Numbered from the stretch's first letter, positions 43,973-54,565 are shown. The stretch: 64,000 nt of DNA from Mesorhabditis belari (GCA_958450365.1 CAUEEP010000750.1:1016501-1080500), one strand, 5' to 3'. The notes: generated from the letters alone by a model not told the origin. Numbers and translations: made by a program.

Positions 43973-44492
43973 TTGGGTTGGGGAGAATGAGTCGGCGCCG
44001 AAATTTAAAGGGACTTTTTGCACCCATAAAACCTTCTTTAAATACACGTTTTGTTTCATCAAAATGGTCCACTATTTCTTTACAAAATGGCTTTTGAGAG
44101 ATTCCACAAAGCTTTTCTTTTTTGGGATTTTATGGATTCCCAAACACAGCTAATCAAAATGACAAAAAGTCCGACTCATTGCTTGAACAGTTTCTTCCAC
44201 ATAAACCTCCTTTGGTGTTTATATAAAAAAGATAGAGCACACTCAATTACATAAGTTACCAAATTTTCAGGAAGATCCCTCCAACCGTTTACTCTAGATG
44301 ACAGTTTATCGATTTTGTGAAAAAATGATCCTTTGTTGAGTTGAGGCGCTGTTTGAGTTCTCTTTTAAATATTATTTTGTAGAGAATTAGTTACCCTTCT
44401 ACGGATATCAAACGCATATCATTTGACAAAGTCTGCTATAAGTTTTAGAAATTTCTTTGATTTTCGGCGCCGACTCATTCTCCCCAACCCAA
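43973..44492. mobile_element. MITE family H, copy 2
   Basis: 520 bp with the same ends as the 36.2-kb copy. It begins directly after the TA that ends the family I element, so one inserted at the edge of the other. Confidence 0.9.
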
Positions 44493-44879
44493 TACATGAA
44501 AATTTTCCGCTTTAAAAGAGTTGTTTGTAATTACGCGTTAGCTGGGGGTGGGGTATTATTTTTTCCCTTCCTCTCTAGGGTGGGGTACTATTAGAGGGGT
44601 CGGGTCCAATTACAGTATTTACGGTAAAAATCCTATAGAAAACGATTTTTTGCCTTATTTTGCGCGGATGTGCCTTGTCTCTTTAAATAATCGAGCGCAT
44701 CGAACAGATCAACGCCCCAGCATGCTGCAGCATATCAATTTGTAGTCCGGGTAGAAAATCTCGGCATTGTGTATAACTAAAGAATGTTTTAAAGAATTTT
44801 TTAAAGTAAGTAAAGCGCTTAAAGTAAAATTAAACTTGTGATTCGTGGAATATTAACGATTAGCCTCAATTCGTATTCT

Positions 44880-45115
44880 AAAAGCGACCAGTTGCATTCA
44901 AAAAATGGCTCTTGTTCGTTATCGGATCATCCTCAAGTCAAGACGTACTGTTACCTCAGTATAGCTGCTGTTTTCTGAACTTCTCTGAACCCGGGATAAC
45001 GGACAAGAACCCAAAATTTTGCTTCTTCACAACAGCACACCTCATTTCGCCAAAAGGCGTTCGAAATTTAACTTTCCAGCAGTGCCCAAATCCACCATAA
45101 CCTTTAGTTTTTATC
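44880..45115 (+). pseudogene. Short mariner-like transposase remnant
   Basis: Reads LLHNSTPHFAKRRS near 45020-45065, close to the HDNARPH block of mariner transposases, with related but broken sequence before it. No ends were found. Confidence 0.45.
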
Positions 45116-45158
45116 TACCAATCACTGGCTTCTGGACGGGCGAAACGTTTGTTCCATT

Positions 45159-45320
45159 GCTGAAATCGATTTTTGTTTAAAAGCTTTCAAACATTTCAGA
45201 TATGACTAAAATTTAACGCTAAATTTTGGGCCGACTCATCGCAATTGGTTCTCTTGCCTTGAACTCACTGATATGCAATCGATCTTTCTCCAGAGTCAGT
45301 TCTCATTTGTACTGTTAGAA
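45159..45320. repeat. 160-bp segment repeated at 47528-47692
   Basis: Both copies run from ATCGATTTTTGTTTAAAAGC through GGGCCGACTCATCGCAATTG to TTGTACTGTTAGAAGG with few differences. The two copies bracket the transposons at 45.7-47.4 kb. Confidence 0.88.
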
Positions 45321-45694
45321 GGTTGGAGAAGAAAGTTACAGAAGTTTCTTAAATCAATAAATTTGAGTCAATAATTGGGCGGTTCTGAATCCAATTAGTC
45401 TTATTGGATTCAGAACCAGTAAACGTGGGTTTTCCTACCAGCGTTGGCTGCAAGATGCCCTTTTTCAAAGTGTCTCGATGAGCAGTTCAGATTCAGAAGC
45501 GGAGATGAGCCAGAATGATTTGCAGACATTGCTGAGCTTTCAGCTTTTCTATTGTATCAACCAGTCAATATGCAAAGTAGCTAAAAACATTTTTATTTGG
45601 GTTTCACCTATTTCTGGCTTTGAATAGTCGAAGTCAAACTAAGGTTTACTTAGCACGCTACCTAATCATGATATTTCTGTCGCATAGTTTTGTA
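45321..45694. other. Non-coding spacer
   Basis: No supported feature except a short inverted pair (CTGAATCCAATAAG against TTATTGGATTCAGA, about 45390-45420). Confidence 0.5.
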
Positions 45695-46660
45695 CAGGGT
45701 GCGCCATAATTGCTACAACATACCACAAAGGCTGTAATGGAATGGCATGTCATTTTATTTTCCAATCCCTCAAAATCAGTCGATCCAAAAAGTAGATAAG
45801 GGGGGCCACATGAATCAAAAATTTAGAATTCGTTAAAAACTGTATTTTAAACGATGGTCCTGTATCCAAAACGTACAAAAAAACATGCTTAAAAGTAAAA
45901 TTATTTTCTTATCCGCGATCTCCTTTGAATCTCCAAAAAAAATCCAGATGGGAGCCTCTTATAATTTCTTTTTCAAAAATAGCGTTTTAAATTTTACTGC
46001 CAATCAAATATTATTAGGTTTTAGACCTAGATTTATTCAAAGAACCTCCACAAGGGAGGTCTAAAGTCAAGTTTTCGACGGATCACGGGAGTGTCATTCT
46101 ATTCGAGGGTATCATTGTCATGTCATAGCATTTACGTTATTTGTTTCCCAGGACGTGAAAGTCAATTCCGATAACTACCTGGCTCTTTTCAAGGATGAAC
46201 TCTTACCCTGGGCTCGTGAACATTTTGGAAATCGCATTTGGACTTATCAGCAAGATGGTGCACCGGTCCACAAATCCAAGAAAGTCCAAGAGTTCTGCCA
46301 AAACAACTTCCCGGTTCATTTCTTCTTCTGAGTGGCTATCTAGCTCTCCAGACCTCAACGCAGTGGATTTTTCAGTGTGCTCGGTTCTAGAAGCCAAAGC
46401 TTGTTCAAAGCTCCACAAAAGCATCGAAAGCTTGAAGAAATCACTGTTGAAAGCGTGGGAAGAGCTCGATCCAGCCTATTTGGTCGCCGAAACGCCTGCG
46501 AGCTTGCTCAAATGCTAATGCTGGCCAATTCGAATTTGATAATTCATTTATAATTGTTAATGTACAATAAATGTCATTCATTCAAAAATTTGTCTTTTTT
46601 TGCTCTTGTCTGCATTAAAATCAGAACTTTATCTTGTTGCGACAATTATGGCGTACCCTG
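45695..46660 (+). mobile_element. Tc1/mariner-superfamily transposon, copy 2 (deleted)
   Basis: Ends CAGGGTGCGCCATAATTGCT and the inverse GACAATTATGGCGTACCCTG. The C-terminal part of the transposase (46150-46518) reads DNYLALFKDELLPWAREHFG, YQQDGAPVHKSKKVQEF, a frameshift at VHFFF-stop, then SSPDLNAVDFSVCSVLEAKA. The N-terminal half is replaced by unrelated sequence. It is the sister of the copy at 194-1603. Confidence 0.85.
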
Positions 46661-46922
46661 TATAATCAAAACTTGATTCTACTCTATCCGCTGGGATTTG
46701 AAGAACGTGAGAAAAGAGTTTATTTGATTCCTGGTTTAAAAGTTATAAAGTATTGACATTGTTGAAGATTAAGATTTTGTTCTCCCTTTGTCGGCTTATG
46801 TAGATGTCCGATATACTCCAAAGAAAACATTTCTCTTAATTGCCGGACTTGTTACGTTCGTTTTGTCGTTAATCTTTTTAAAAAAGCAAAATAATATAGC
46901 AAATGTATTAAATGTTAAGATA

Positions 46923-47444
46923 TTAGGTTGATGCATAAGTCTTTTCGTTTTTTTCGTACTTCTGTTAAAAAGTAACAAATGCACCAATTAAACTACGGTT
47001 GATTTCATTAGAAAAACCAATTATTTTTCTGCAAAATAACATTAAAACGGGTTTTAAAATATTTTATGCCTGGATTTTCTTGAGAGTATGAAGTCGGGTA
47101 GTCAAAAAGGGCTAACTCGATGATGCGGTTTAGACACCTTAGCTAAAGAAAACCTATCTTCGTGTCAATAGATAAAAGATAGAGAAAAAAAAAGTTTGAT
47201 ATTTCGCCAAAATTTCAGAGAAATTCATTCAGCCAATTTTTCCGTAGAGTTTTTTATAGATTTTTACGAAAAAGGCGTTTTTCACTCTCGAATTTGCTTG
47301 AAAGTGAACCGAAATTCATTTAAAAAGATGCAAATTGAACAAAAAAACACTTTTTTTATAGAGCAAACTATAGATTAATTGGTGAATTTGTTACTTTTTA
47401 ACAGAAGTACGAAAAAAATGAAAAAGACTTTTGCATCAACCTAA
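46923..47444. mobile_element. MITE family J, complete copy
   Basis: 522 bp with ends TTAGGTTGATGCATAAGTCT and inverse, TA-flanked, with pairing arms (GTACTTCTGTTAAAAAGTAA). Pieces of the family also lie at 39.14-39.31 and about 6.89-6.97 kb. Confidence 0.9.
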
Positions 47445-47769
47445 TATTTTAAGGCTCAATGCTATTTCTTGCAATATATTTGTGCATTTATATCTAGGAT
47501 AGTAAAAATGTGACAGGATAGTAGAAAAAGATCGATTTTTGTTTAAAAGCTTTCAAACACTTCAGATATGGCTAAAATTTTACGCTAAATTTTGGGCCGA
47601 CTCATCGCAATTGGTTCTCTTACCTTGAACTCACTGATAAGCAATCGATCTTCTTCCAGAGTTAGTTCTTATTTGTACTGTTAGAAGGTCTGGTATCCGA
47701 AATCCTGGATATCCGGTTATTTTGATCGGATATTGTATCCGGTATTCGGAAATTGGTTGACCGGATAGT

Positions 47770-47935
47770 ACGGATAAATTCCAGGTAGTTAATTATCCGA
47801 AAATAAACCCGGATTGCCCGGATTCGGATAATCCGGATAGCTCGAATTCGGATAATCCGGATAGCTCGAATTCGGATAATCCGGATAGCTCGAATTCGGA
47901 TAATCCGGATAGCTCGAATTCGGATAATCCGGATC
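47770..47935. repeat. Minisatellite, 24-bp unit
   Basis: Unit GATAATCCGGATAGCTCGAA plus TTCG, about five perfect copies with a degenerate start (ATCCGGTTATTTTGATCGGA upstream). The open frame with IRIIRIRA periods on the minus strand is an artefact of the repeat. Confidence 0.93.
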
Positions 47936-48019
47936 CCTATGTCCTCACAGCAATTTGACCTCAAAAATAGTGGTTCTGATAGGTCTGAAAAGCTGGTCCT
48001 AGTGTTACCTAGTTAAGAA

Positions 48020-48165
48020 CAGTTTAGAACTTGTCGAAGCTCATTGTTCAAAGAATGACATCAGGGGATCAATTGATGGATCTTGTTACTTTGGAATTAA
48101 CGTCAATGAGACACTCAGTGACGCTGATAACTTCTCCTTCAACATTTTGATTGACTTAAATTGAG
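48020..48165 (+). pseudogene. Fossil CTLD exon
   Basis: Reads ELVEAHCSKNDIRGSIDG, CYFGINVNETLSDADNF, as in exon 2 of the gene at 32.5 kb, with a changed end (SFNI for CST). No other exon is nearby. Confidence 0.75.
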
Positions 48166-48841
48166 TGAACAAGAGAAACTCGACGGAACTACACGAAAGG
48201 GGCCTTGTCGTGCAACGAAATTCATTTCCTTATGCAATAAAACCTGATGCAATAAAAATCTGATGCAATAAAAACCTGATGCAATAAAGAAATCACTTAA
48301 AGTCATCACCAAATTTGTTTCGTATCATTTTGTCGGAAATGCCTGAGAAAAGTAAGTTAAATTTGTCAACTTCTCCACTAAAATTTAGTTGACGACTATT
48401 TTCTGATTGGATTTTTGCTGATATTTCCGGGTGTTTTCTCGATATTTCTATCTTCGTACTCATGGAGTATTTACTTGATAGCAATGGTGCTTTTCTTGCT
48501 ATTTTCACTTTCCTATACCGGAAAGTATGAGAAAACTTTGATGGGAAGTTTTGAGGGATGGTTGGGTGAGTGGTAGATCGGATTCACGTATTGATTAAGA
48601 TACTTTTTGATTGAAGAAACAAATTAGATTAAGGTCCAGGTCAGCTCAGACCAGGGCTCTTGAAGCGGCTTCTAGCTTGTCCTGGCACTAGTCCAACTTT
48701 ACTGTTAGCTCACAAAAAGTACTTGGATCAGGCCTAAAAGCTGTGGACTATCGACCGGACCGGACCGATGCATGTCTAGTCAGAAATTTTGCAGCCTATT
48801 CATTCATCAAAACAAAGTCTAATCTAGCTAATCTTCAGTCT
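48166..48841. other. Non-coding spacer
   Basis: Contains a short repeat (CTGATGCAATAAAAA, four copies at 48240-48290) and otherwise nothing I can assign. Confidence 0.5.
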
Positions 48842-49083
48842 GCGCCTTGGCTCCATTCTACTGGACGGTGAGGCCAATTCTCGGTGTCCCGTCAGCAATT
48901 TCTCTCACCGTTCTCTTTCTGATCGCTTTCCGCAAAGAGTTCACGCAATCTGTGCACGATTTGATGTTCAAACAAAGAAATGCTCAATCGAAAGTTGAAA
49001 GTGGAAATATGCCTATTGAACCTATGCAAGAACAAAATGCTGAAAATGATGGTTTGCTTGTTTCGTTCTCTAAAGATCATTGA
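48842..49083 (+). CDS. Terminal exon of an unidentified membrane protein (7TM-receptor-like)
   Basis: After AATCTTCAG the frame reads VCALAPFYWTVRPILGVPSA, then ISLTVLFLIAFRKEFTQSV, a hydrophobic segment followed by a polar 45-residue tail ending at TGA 49083. The layout resembles the last membrane helix and cytoplasmic tail of nematode chemoreceptors. No upstream exons were found, so it may be a fragment. About 50 bp after it (CAAACAAAGCTAAATACAAC to TTGAGTACC) is repeated upstream of the next gene at 49.70-49.77 kb. Confidence 0.4.
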
Positions 49084-49379
49084 AAAGTCCCAACTAAAAG
49101 AAACTAAAAGATCACTAAAAGTATAGTTAACCCATTAGATACGTAAACAGCAAACAAAGCTAAATACAACGAATCAAATCTTAACAACATTTCACAATTT
49201 GAGTACCGCGCAAAACTTAAATGAAATGGATTAAGCCAACTCTAGCTATCTCTAAAGTTCTTCTATCGGCAGTTACCATTTAAAGTTTGAATCAAACTTT
49301 GTGAAGATTACGCAAGACTGATTTTCTATTGACATTCTAAAAATCGCGCTATGAAAACGCCACCGTACTGTTATACCTA

Positions 49380-49644
49380 CCGTAAATACTGTAATAGTAC
49401 CCCGGCCCCATAATGACGGTGCGGAGTGTTGCGTAGTCTAGCTTTAGACGAGTTTTTCTTGACACTGGTTTATGCTACAATGCGCGCTGAGGTATCAAAC
49501 GAAAGCTGAGATTCAGGGCTATTTTTTGAAACCAAAGACGCACTTTTTGAAATTACGGGCGCCTTGAAAAAAATACAATACTAAAAAACGTTTGCGACTA
49601 CGCGACTGTACGAGGGGGGTGGGATACTATTACAGTATTTACGA
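49380..49644. mobile_element. MITE family L, copy 2
   Basis: 265 bp with ends CCGTAAATACTGTAATAGTA and the inverse ending ATTTACGA, TA-flanked. It is in the opposite orientation to the copy at 27.3 kb. Confidence 0.9.
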
Positions 49645-49780
49645 TAGATTAAGGTAGTTACAAAGCTGGACTACGGTAGGGAAGTTAACAGATCGGATAT
49701 GATTGAGTAAACAAAGCTGAACACAAACGGATCAAATCATAACAACATTTCCCAATTTAGTACCCCAAAGCGGTGGCCTG

Positions 49781-52700
49781 ATGGCCTTTTTGGCGTTGGT
49801 GTTCTCCTTTGGTTTAATCGTTTTGCCCTTCATTGCCAATCAAGACGCACTAATCTATATTTATGCCATCGTGATTGTATATTTTGCTGCAATCTATCAA
49901 GTTTTCAAAACCCTGGTCGCTCCGTATTTCCTTTCAATCATTCCCATCGCACTGCTCAACTTCGGCATTTGGAAGTTCACCGAAAGTTTTCCACTTTTGC
50001 TTTTTCTACAGCATACCACGGTTCATTTGATTTTTTATCTAACATTAGATGATGGACACTGGGAAGTTCGAGGTAAATTTCATGATCTAACATAATTTAA
50101 TAAATCAAAATATTGTCATATTTCAGAAAACCATTCCGGATTCATCTTGAAATCGTTGAGGATGATCTCGTTTTGGATTGCTTATTTCTGGGTGAATTGG
50201 AGCGTTCGGCCGATCCAACTCATCAAGAAGATTCTGTTATCAAGTAAGTTTGTCGGACTAACGAGTGAAGGATGATTGGGTCCCCTGGCCTTTTCCTATG
50301 ATACCATTCGATGCAGAATTTTACGCTGATTCCAATGATGGAAAAATTAGCTGCCGAATGACGCGTAATCACCGCCAAACTGGCATAGAAGTTTTGAGCC
50401 TCTACTTTTAAGCCGATTTTTTTAACACAAACCATCCATCAATGGCCTAGAGGTTAAGTGCTTGTACAGCAAGCTGGAGATCGAGAGTTCGAACCCGACC
50501 TTTTTAACATTTTACGTTCTTTGTGGGTCAGCGTACACACTAGGCATCTGGTAAAGCAGCTTAGCACATAACCCGAAAGAGCCTACTTTCCATTGTCGTT
50601 GGCTCTTCGACAGTTTCCCTGGAGTTTCGAGTTTGGATAATTTTGTATTGTTGAGTGATAAATTTACGTTTGAAGGTTATAATGTATTTGATTTGAATAT
50701 TAAAATAAAGTCAATTTTGTGCTAATATTCCATATAGAACAAATCACAATTATTAGTTGAAAAAGCAAAAAAAATGAAACGGGTCGGGTTTGAACTCTCG
50801 ATCTCAAGCTTGCTGTGCAAGCACTTAACCGCTAGACCATTGATCAATGGTTTGTTTTGCAAAAAAAGACCGTTTAAAAGTAGAGGCTCAAAACTTTTAT
50901 GCCCGTTTGGCGATGATTACGCGCCATTCAGCAGTTTCAGCTAATTTTTCCATCATTGGAATTAGCGTAAAATTCTGCGTCGAATGGCCTTATATATCGT
51001 CGGAAAAGGCCACGGGACCCAATCATCCTTCACTCGTTAGTCCAACAAATGAAACGGGTCGGGTTTGAACTCTCGATCTCCAGCTTGCTGTACAAGCACT
51101 TAACCGCTAGACCATCGATCAATGGTTTGTTTTGGAAAAAAAAGACCGTTTAAAAGTAGAAGCTCAAAACTTTTATGCCCGTTTGGCGATGATTACGCGC
51201 CATTCGGCAGTTTCAGCTAATTTTTCCATCATTGGAATCAGCGTAAAATTCTGCGTCGAATGGCCTTATATATCATCGGAAAAGGCCAAGGGATCCAATT
51301 ATCTTTTTCCTGTGTAGCGATTCAATAACCGTATTGCCTTTTGATGCAAATGTTCTGGCAACATTCTTGCTAATATTTTCCCTGTGTAACAGCAAAAATA
51401 AGCAAAAAGTCAAAGAGTGCGGCGGGCAAAGTCTAAAAAGTCCTGAAATCAACCTGTGCAAACCCTAGCTCTAGCCCTAGCCTAATCTTCGTTACTGATT
51501 TAACCAAGACTGATTTTGAGTCCGTATATTTATCTACAGGAGCACGGACTCGGAAATTTTAGCGGCTTACGTCTTCTTTTGGTTAGGTTCAAGAAATCGG
51601 GGACATTTTACAAGCAAGTCTTGTTCCCTCATGGGCTTGAAATTGCTCTTGATCCAAAATCAATCATATGTCTACTTCAAATAACTGACTTCAGTTGTTC
51701 GCGGCGGTTTCCCCCGGTTGATCGGCAAGATTATCCTGGTCTCATGGCAATCAATCAAACGAATCAATTTGGATTTTCTCTTTGTGACCCTAGCAGCAAT
51801 CGGTGTTCTCTATTGGACACAATTCGGGTTCAGTTTCGAATACGAGAAAGTTGTGCCGAGTATTGGAATGCCTAGAATCGCTTTCCCTGATTATTCCTCG
51901 TTGCCCAGACTCTCTCCACCAAGAATATTCAATGACATCCAGCTATGTATTCAAAGAATTCTACCAATCTTGACTCCAGTTGTGATTTTGCAAATTTTGA
52001 TTTGCCTTTTTGAGATTGGGAAAAATTTGAAGGTGCAATATCAGACAATGGGAGATTCATTCAAACAAAGTGAGTTAGTAGAAAAAGCTCCCCGAAAAGT
52101 TAACGAAAGAATAGAACGATTTAAAGCTTACCGTAAATACTGTAATAGTACCCCACCTTCATAATGACGGTGCGGCGTAGAGTGTGTTCCTTGCAGACAA
52201 CGCGTTTTCTAAAAAGCGTGGGCCAAGGATAAGCTACCGTAACCCTATGCTTTGCATCAGCAAATTTTTCAAAATGCAAATGTACATTGAAATCTTGCGC
52301 TCTTTTTTTCTATTACTCTTTCGCTAAAAATTAAAATTTTTAAAATGCTATGTAAAATTAAAGAAAACATTTAAAACGGAAAAAGTTAAGAAACACTATT
52401 AAAAAATTATATTATTTACGAATTTACCAGGCCTATTGTCTACATTTGCACTAGAACCATTCCAAAAAAAAATTCCACGCCCCAAAAAACCTAAATCCTG
52501 AAATAAAACGATCCATTACTACATTTTAAAAAAAGTTTGCAAATTTTTTTCGCGCGACCTTTATAGTTTTGCTTAAAAAGCGCACCTTTTAGAAAGCGCG
52601 TTGTCGGAAGTTTGTCGGATCAACTGTCTAACAAAAAAGTTGTCAATGAAAATTTGTCTGACAAATTGTCTGTCAACAAGGAGCACACTCTAGTGCGAAG

Positions 52701-53347
52701 TGTTGCGTAGTCTAGCTTTGAACGAGTTTTCCTCGAGACTGGTTTATGCTACAATGCGCGCTTAAGTATCAAACGAAAGCTGAGATTCTGGGCTATTTTT
52801 TCATATCAAAGACGCATTTTTTGAAAGTACGGGCGCTTAGAAAAAAAACGAAACTTTTGGGACTACGCGACTGTATGAGGGGGTGGGGTACTATTACAGT
52901 ATTTACGGTATACAACTTTAGGTCTAAAATCCCGAAACGAATTCCTGCTGCTGATGCCGTTTGTCGCTGTCGGTGCTTTTGGGAATTTTGCCAATTTGCC
53001 GCAAATAGGTGGATTTTCTCTCTTTTTTGCCTTGACAACTTGTGTCTTGTTGGCCGAGAGGAAACCGTACAAATGGTTGCTGATTTTGATCGGGTTCACC
53101 ATTTATGTGCAACTGATCTTCGCGAATCTTTATAAGATCGAGGTTTATCCGTTTTTCTTTAAAACTAGTCTTTAACTTGACTTTAATATGTAACTGATTT
53201 TTCAAAGTGCTTGTCACATTATTTTAAAAATGATTCCAGCAAGGTTTGTCTCTGATTGTGTGGATCAGTGGCCTCGTAGGGATGTCGATGTCGCTTCGTT
53301 ACGCAATCGTAAATGCGCCCGAACCTCGAACAGCAGCAGGAAATTGA
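49781..53347 (+). CDS. SulP/SLC26-like multi-pass membrane protein without STAS domain
   Basis: Exons: 49781-50072, 50127-50243, 51695-52069, 52922-53142 and 53240-53347. All phases close, giving about 370 residues. The start may lie further upstream, since the frame continues to an acceptor at 49762. Many hydrophobic helices. The middle reads INLDFLFVTLAAIGVLYW, KVVPSIGMPRIAFPDYSSLP and FEIGKNLKVQYQTMGDSFKQ, lining up with the vVG-iP-GLP-P-LPdfs and ARxFAxxxGYxVDxNQE regions of SulP transporters. The end (KIEQGLSLIVW, SMSLRYAIVNAPEPRT) fits their last helix. No STAS domain follows. The similarity is weak and read by eye, so the family call is tentative. Intron 2 holds three copies of a tRNA-bearing repeat. 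Intron 3 holds a MITE with another element inside. Confidence 0.5.
50243..50510 (+). repeat. tRNA-bearing repeat, copy 1
   Basis: A body of about 200 bp (GCGTAATCACCGCCAAACTG, AATTTTACGCTGATTCCAAT) is followed at 50446-50502 by a tRNA-like segment: A box TGGCCTAGAGGTTAAG, anticodon-arm-like GCTTGTACAGCAAGC, B box GAGTTCGAACCC, then TTTTT. The T-stem does not pair, so it is not a working tRNA. Confidence 0.7.
50770..51317 (-). repeat. tRNA-bearing repeat, copies 2 and 3 in tandem
   Basis: Two head-to-tail units of about 275 bp, opposite in orientation to copy 1. Minus-strand tRNA-like parts lie at about 50775-50845 and 51052-51122. Bodies share GCGATGATTACGCGCCATTC and CATCATTGGAATNAGCGTAA. 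Open frames in the bodies are shared because the units are repeated, not because they code. Confidence 0.75.
52131..52908. mobile_element. MITE family L, copy 3, with a nested element
   Basis: Ends CCGTAAATACTGTAATAGTA and inverse, TA-flanked. It is split at the GGTGCGG site by a 510-bp element (about 52180-52695) with ends TAGAGTGTGTTCCTTG and CAAGGAGCACACTCTA, flanked by similar 8-bp sequences (TGCGGCG and TGCGAAG), suggesting a hAT-type insertion. It all lies in intron 3 of the SulP-like gene. Confidence 0.85.
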
Positions 53348-54068
53348 TAACAGAAATTTCAGTTTTTTGTCTACGAAAATACAGAATATTCTAGCTTTTT
53401 TTTACAGAATAACGAGTTTCTAAGTTCTTTAATCATACTTGTACAGTATAAAATTGCAAGGTAATAAAATCTTTAGCAAAATTCGAGAATACAACCTTTA
53501 GATTTTAAAAGTAGAAAAGTGAAAATAACTAGAAAAGTTTTAGCTTTTAAAGTCCTTTTATTTTTGTCTCGTTTACTCAAAATCTGGTTATTACATTTTC
53601 GAAAACTTTTTACGGCAAAACTCTTCATCGGAGAGCTTGGAATTGTGCTGTTTTTTCATCACGAGACGGATCGTTTGAAAGCAAGATTCTTTCTGAAATG
53701 AGTCGCATTCTGTATGTAAAATAAAGTCTACGCGTTCTGAATTCTTAATTCAGAACATTCTGTATGTAAAATAAAGACGATTTACGCGGATACATAGTCA
53801 ACGAGACAATGCCCAATCAGCTGTTGACGATTCATGGTTCTGTTTGATTTTGCCACCGGGTCGTCAGTCGAATCAAGCTAGTGTCTATACCAGCGACGAA
53901 TGCGCTAAATGTGACTATTTGGTGAATGACACAGAAAGTAAGAGTCAGATAAGTCTAAAACTTTATAGTTTTAGAACTAAACTCTAGGCCAATCAAGCCA
54001 AACTTATTGAATTTATGCTTTTTCGTGATATCAACGACTTGTTAAGGTTATGATTGGGATCTGACTGG
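53348..54068. other. Non-coding spacer
   Basis: Contains a short direct repeat (AACATTCTGTATGTAAAATA / GCATTCTGTATGTAAAATA around 53705 and 53757). No exon could be supported. Confidence 0.45.
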
Positions 54069-54283
54069 AGCTAGCGACTAAAGCTAGCGACTAAAGCTAG
54101 CGACTAAAGCTAGCGACTAAAGCTAGCGACTAAAGCTAGCGACTAAAGCTAGCGACTAAAGCTAGCGACTAAAGCTAGCGACTAAAGCTAGCGACTAAAG
54201 CTAGCGACTAAAGCTGGCGACTAAAGCTGGCGACTAAAGCTGGCGACTAAAGCTGGCGACTAAAGCTGGCGACTAAAGCTGGT
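54069..54283. repeat. Minisatellite, 13-bp unit, about 16 copies
   Basis: Unit GCTAGCGACTAAA, switching to GCTGGCGACTAAA for the last copies, so the array grew in at least two steps. Confidence 0.95.
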
Positions 54284-54329
54284 CTTTTGACTCAAGGCCA
54301 AGTCTATCTTAAAGAGTCAGCCATTGGGA

Positions 54330-54565
54330 TCTTTGCAGTTTTTTAGTTTAGTTTTTGTTTTTGCAGAACGCTTCGTAAGCGCAGAGAAAATCATAGATAT
54401 TTGGCATAGAAAATCAGCTTCCATTTCGAGTTCAGGCTGCCACACGCTCTCTTGATAACTACCTCAGTGGTCTATTGAATAATCTGCTAGACTGCGGAAC
54501 CTATTACAATTTTTCCTCCCAAGTTCGAGTCCTACTCCCGCCAAACTTTTTTGCTTTTTTAAAAA
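54330..54565 (+). repeat. Dispersed repeat ending in a tRNA-like segment
   Basis: Shares TTGCAGAACGCTTCGTAA and TTTGGCATAG with the repeat at 3.2 kb. A tRNA-like segment follows at 54462-54548 with CTCAGTGGTCTATTGAATAA, B box AGTTCGAGTCC, CCGCCA and a T-run. Confidence 0.55.

Larger units (their letters stand above)
42190..44630 (-). mobile_element. pogo/Tigger-like DNA transposon with nested MITEs
   Basis: Ends CCGTAAATACTGTAATTGGA and inverse TCCAATTACAGTATTTACGG, flanked by TA, with GGGTGGGGTACTATT repeats just inside both ends. It contains a dead transposase at 42480-43170 and two MITEs inserted side by side (43399-43970 and 43973-44492). It is the likely parent of the small family L MITEs, whose ends are the same. 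Confidence 0.85.
41567..44690. mobile_element. Foldback element K, split by a pogo-like transposon
   Basis: Left arm 41567-41800, right arm about 42005-42188, continued after the insertion at 44631-44690. Arm sequence includes AATAGCCAATTGACGCAG, CCATCTTTTATTGTCA and the outer GCACATCCGCGC with TTTTCTATAGGATTTT. Removing 42189-44630 restores one palindrome of about 680 bp. A related, diverged half is at 59.6-59.86 kb. Confidence 0.8.

Noticed and set aside
47662..47964. Open frame with IRIIRIRA repeats
   Set aside because: Product of a 24-bp minisatellite. Units divisible by three stay open by chance.
50446..50502. A functional tRNA gene
   Set aside because: Boxes A and B are good, but the T-stem and acceptor stem do not pair. 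The same holds for the tRNA-like segments at 3.3, 10.2, 16.6, 27.9, 54.5 and 59.3 kb.
51540..51586. Extra exon of the SulP-like gene (RSTDSEILAAYVFFWL)
   Set aside because: Its flanking splice sites do not fit the phase. Joining 50243 directly to 51695 closes the frame.
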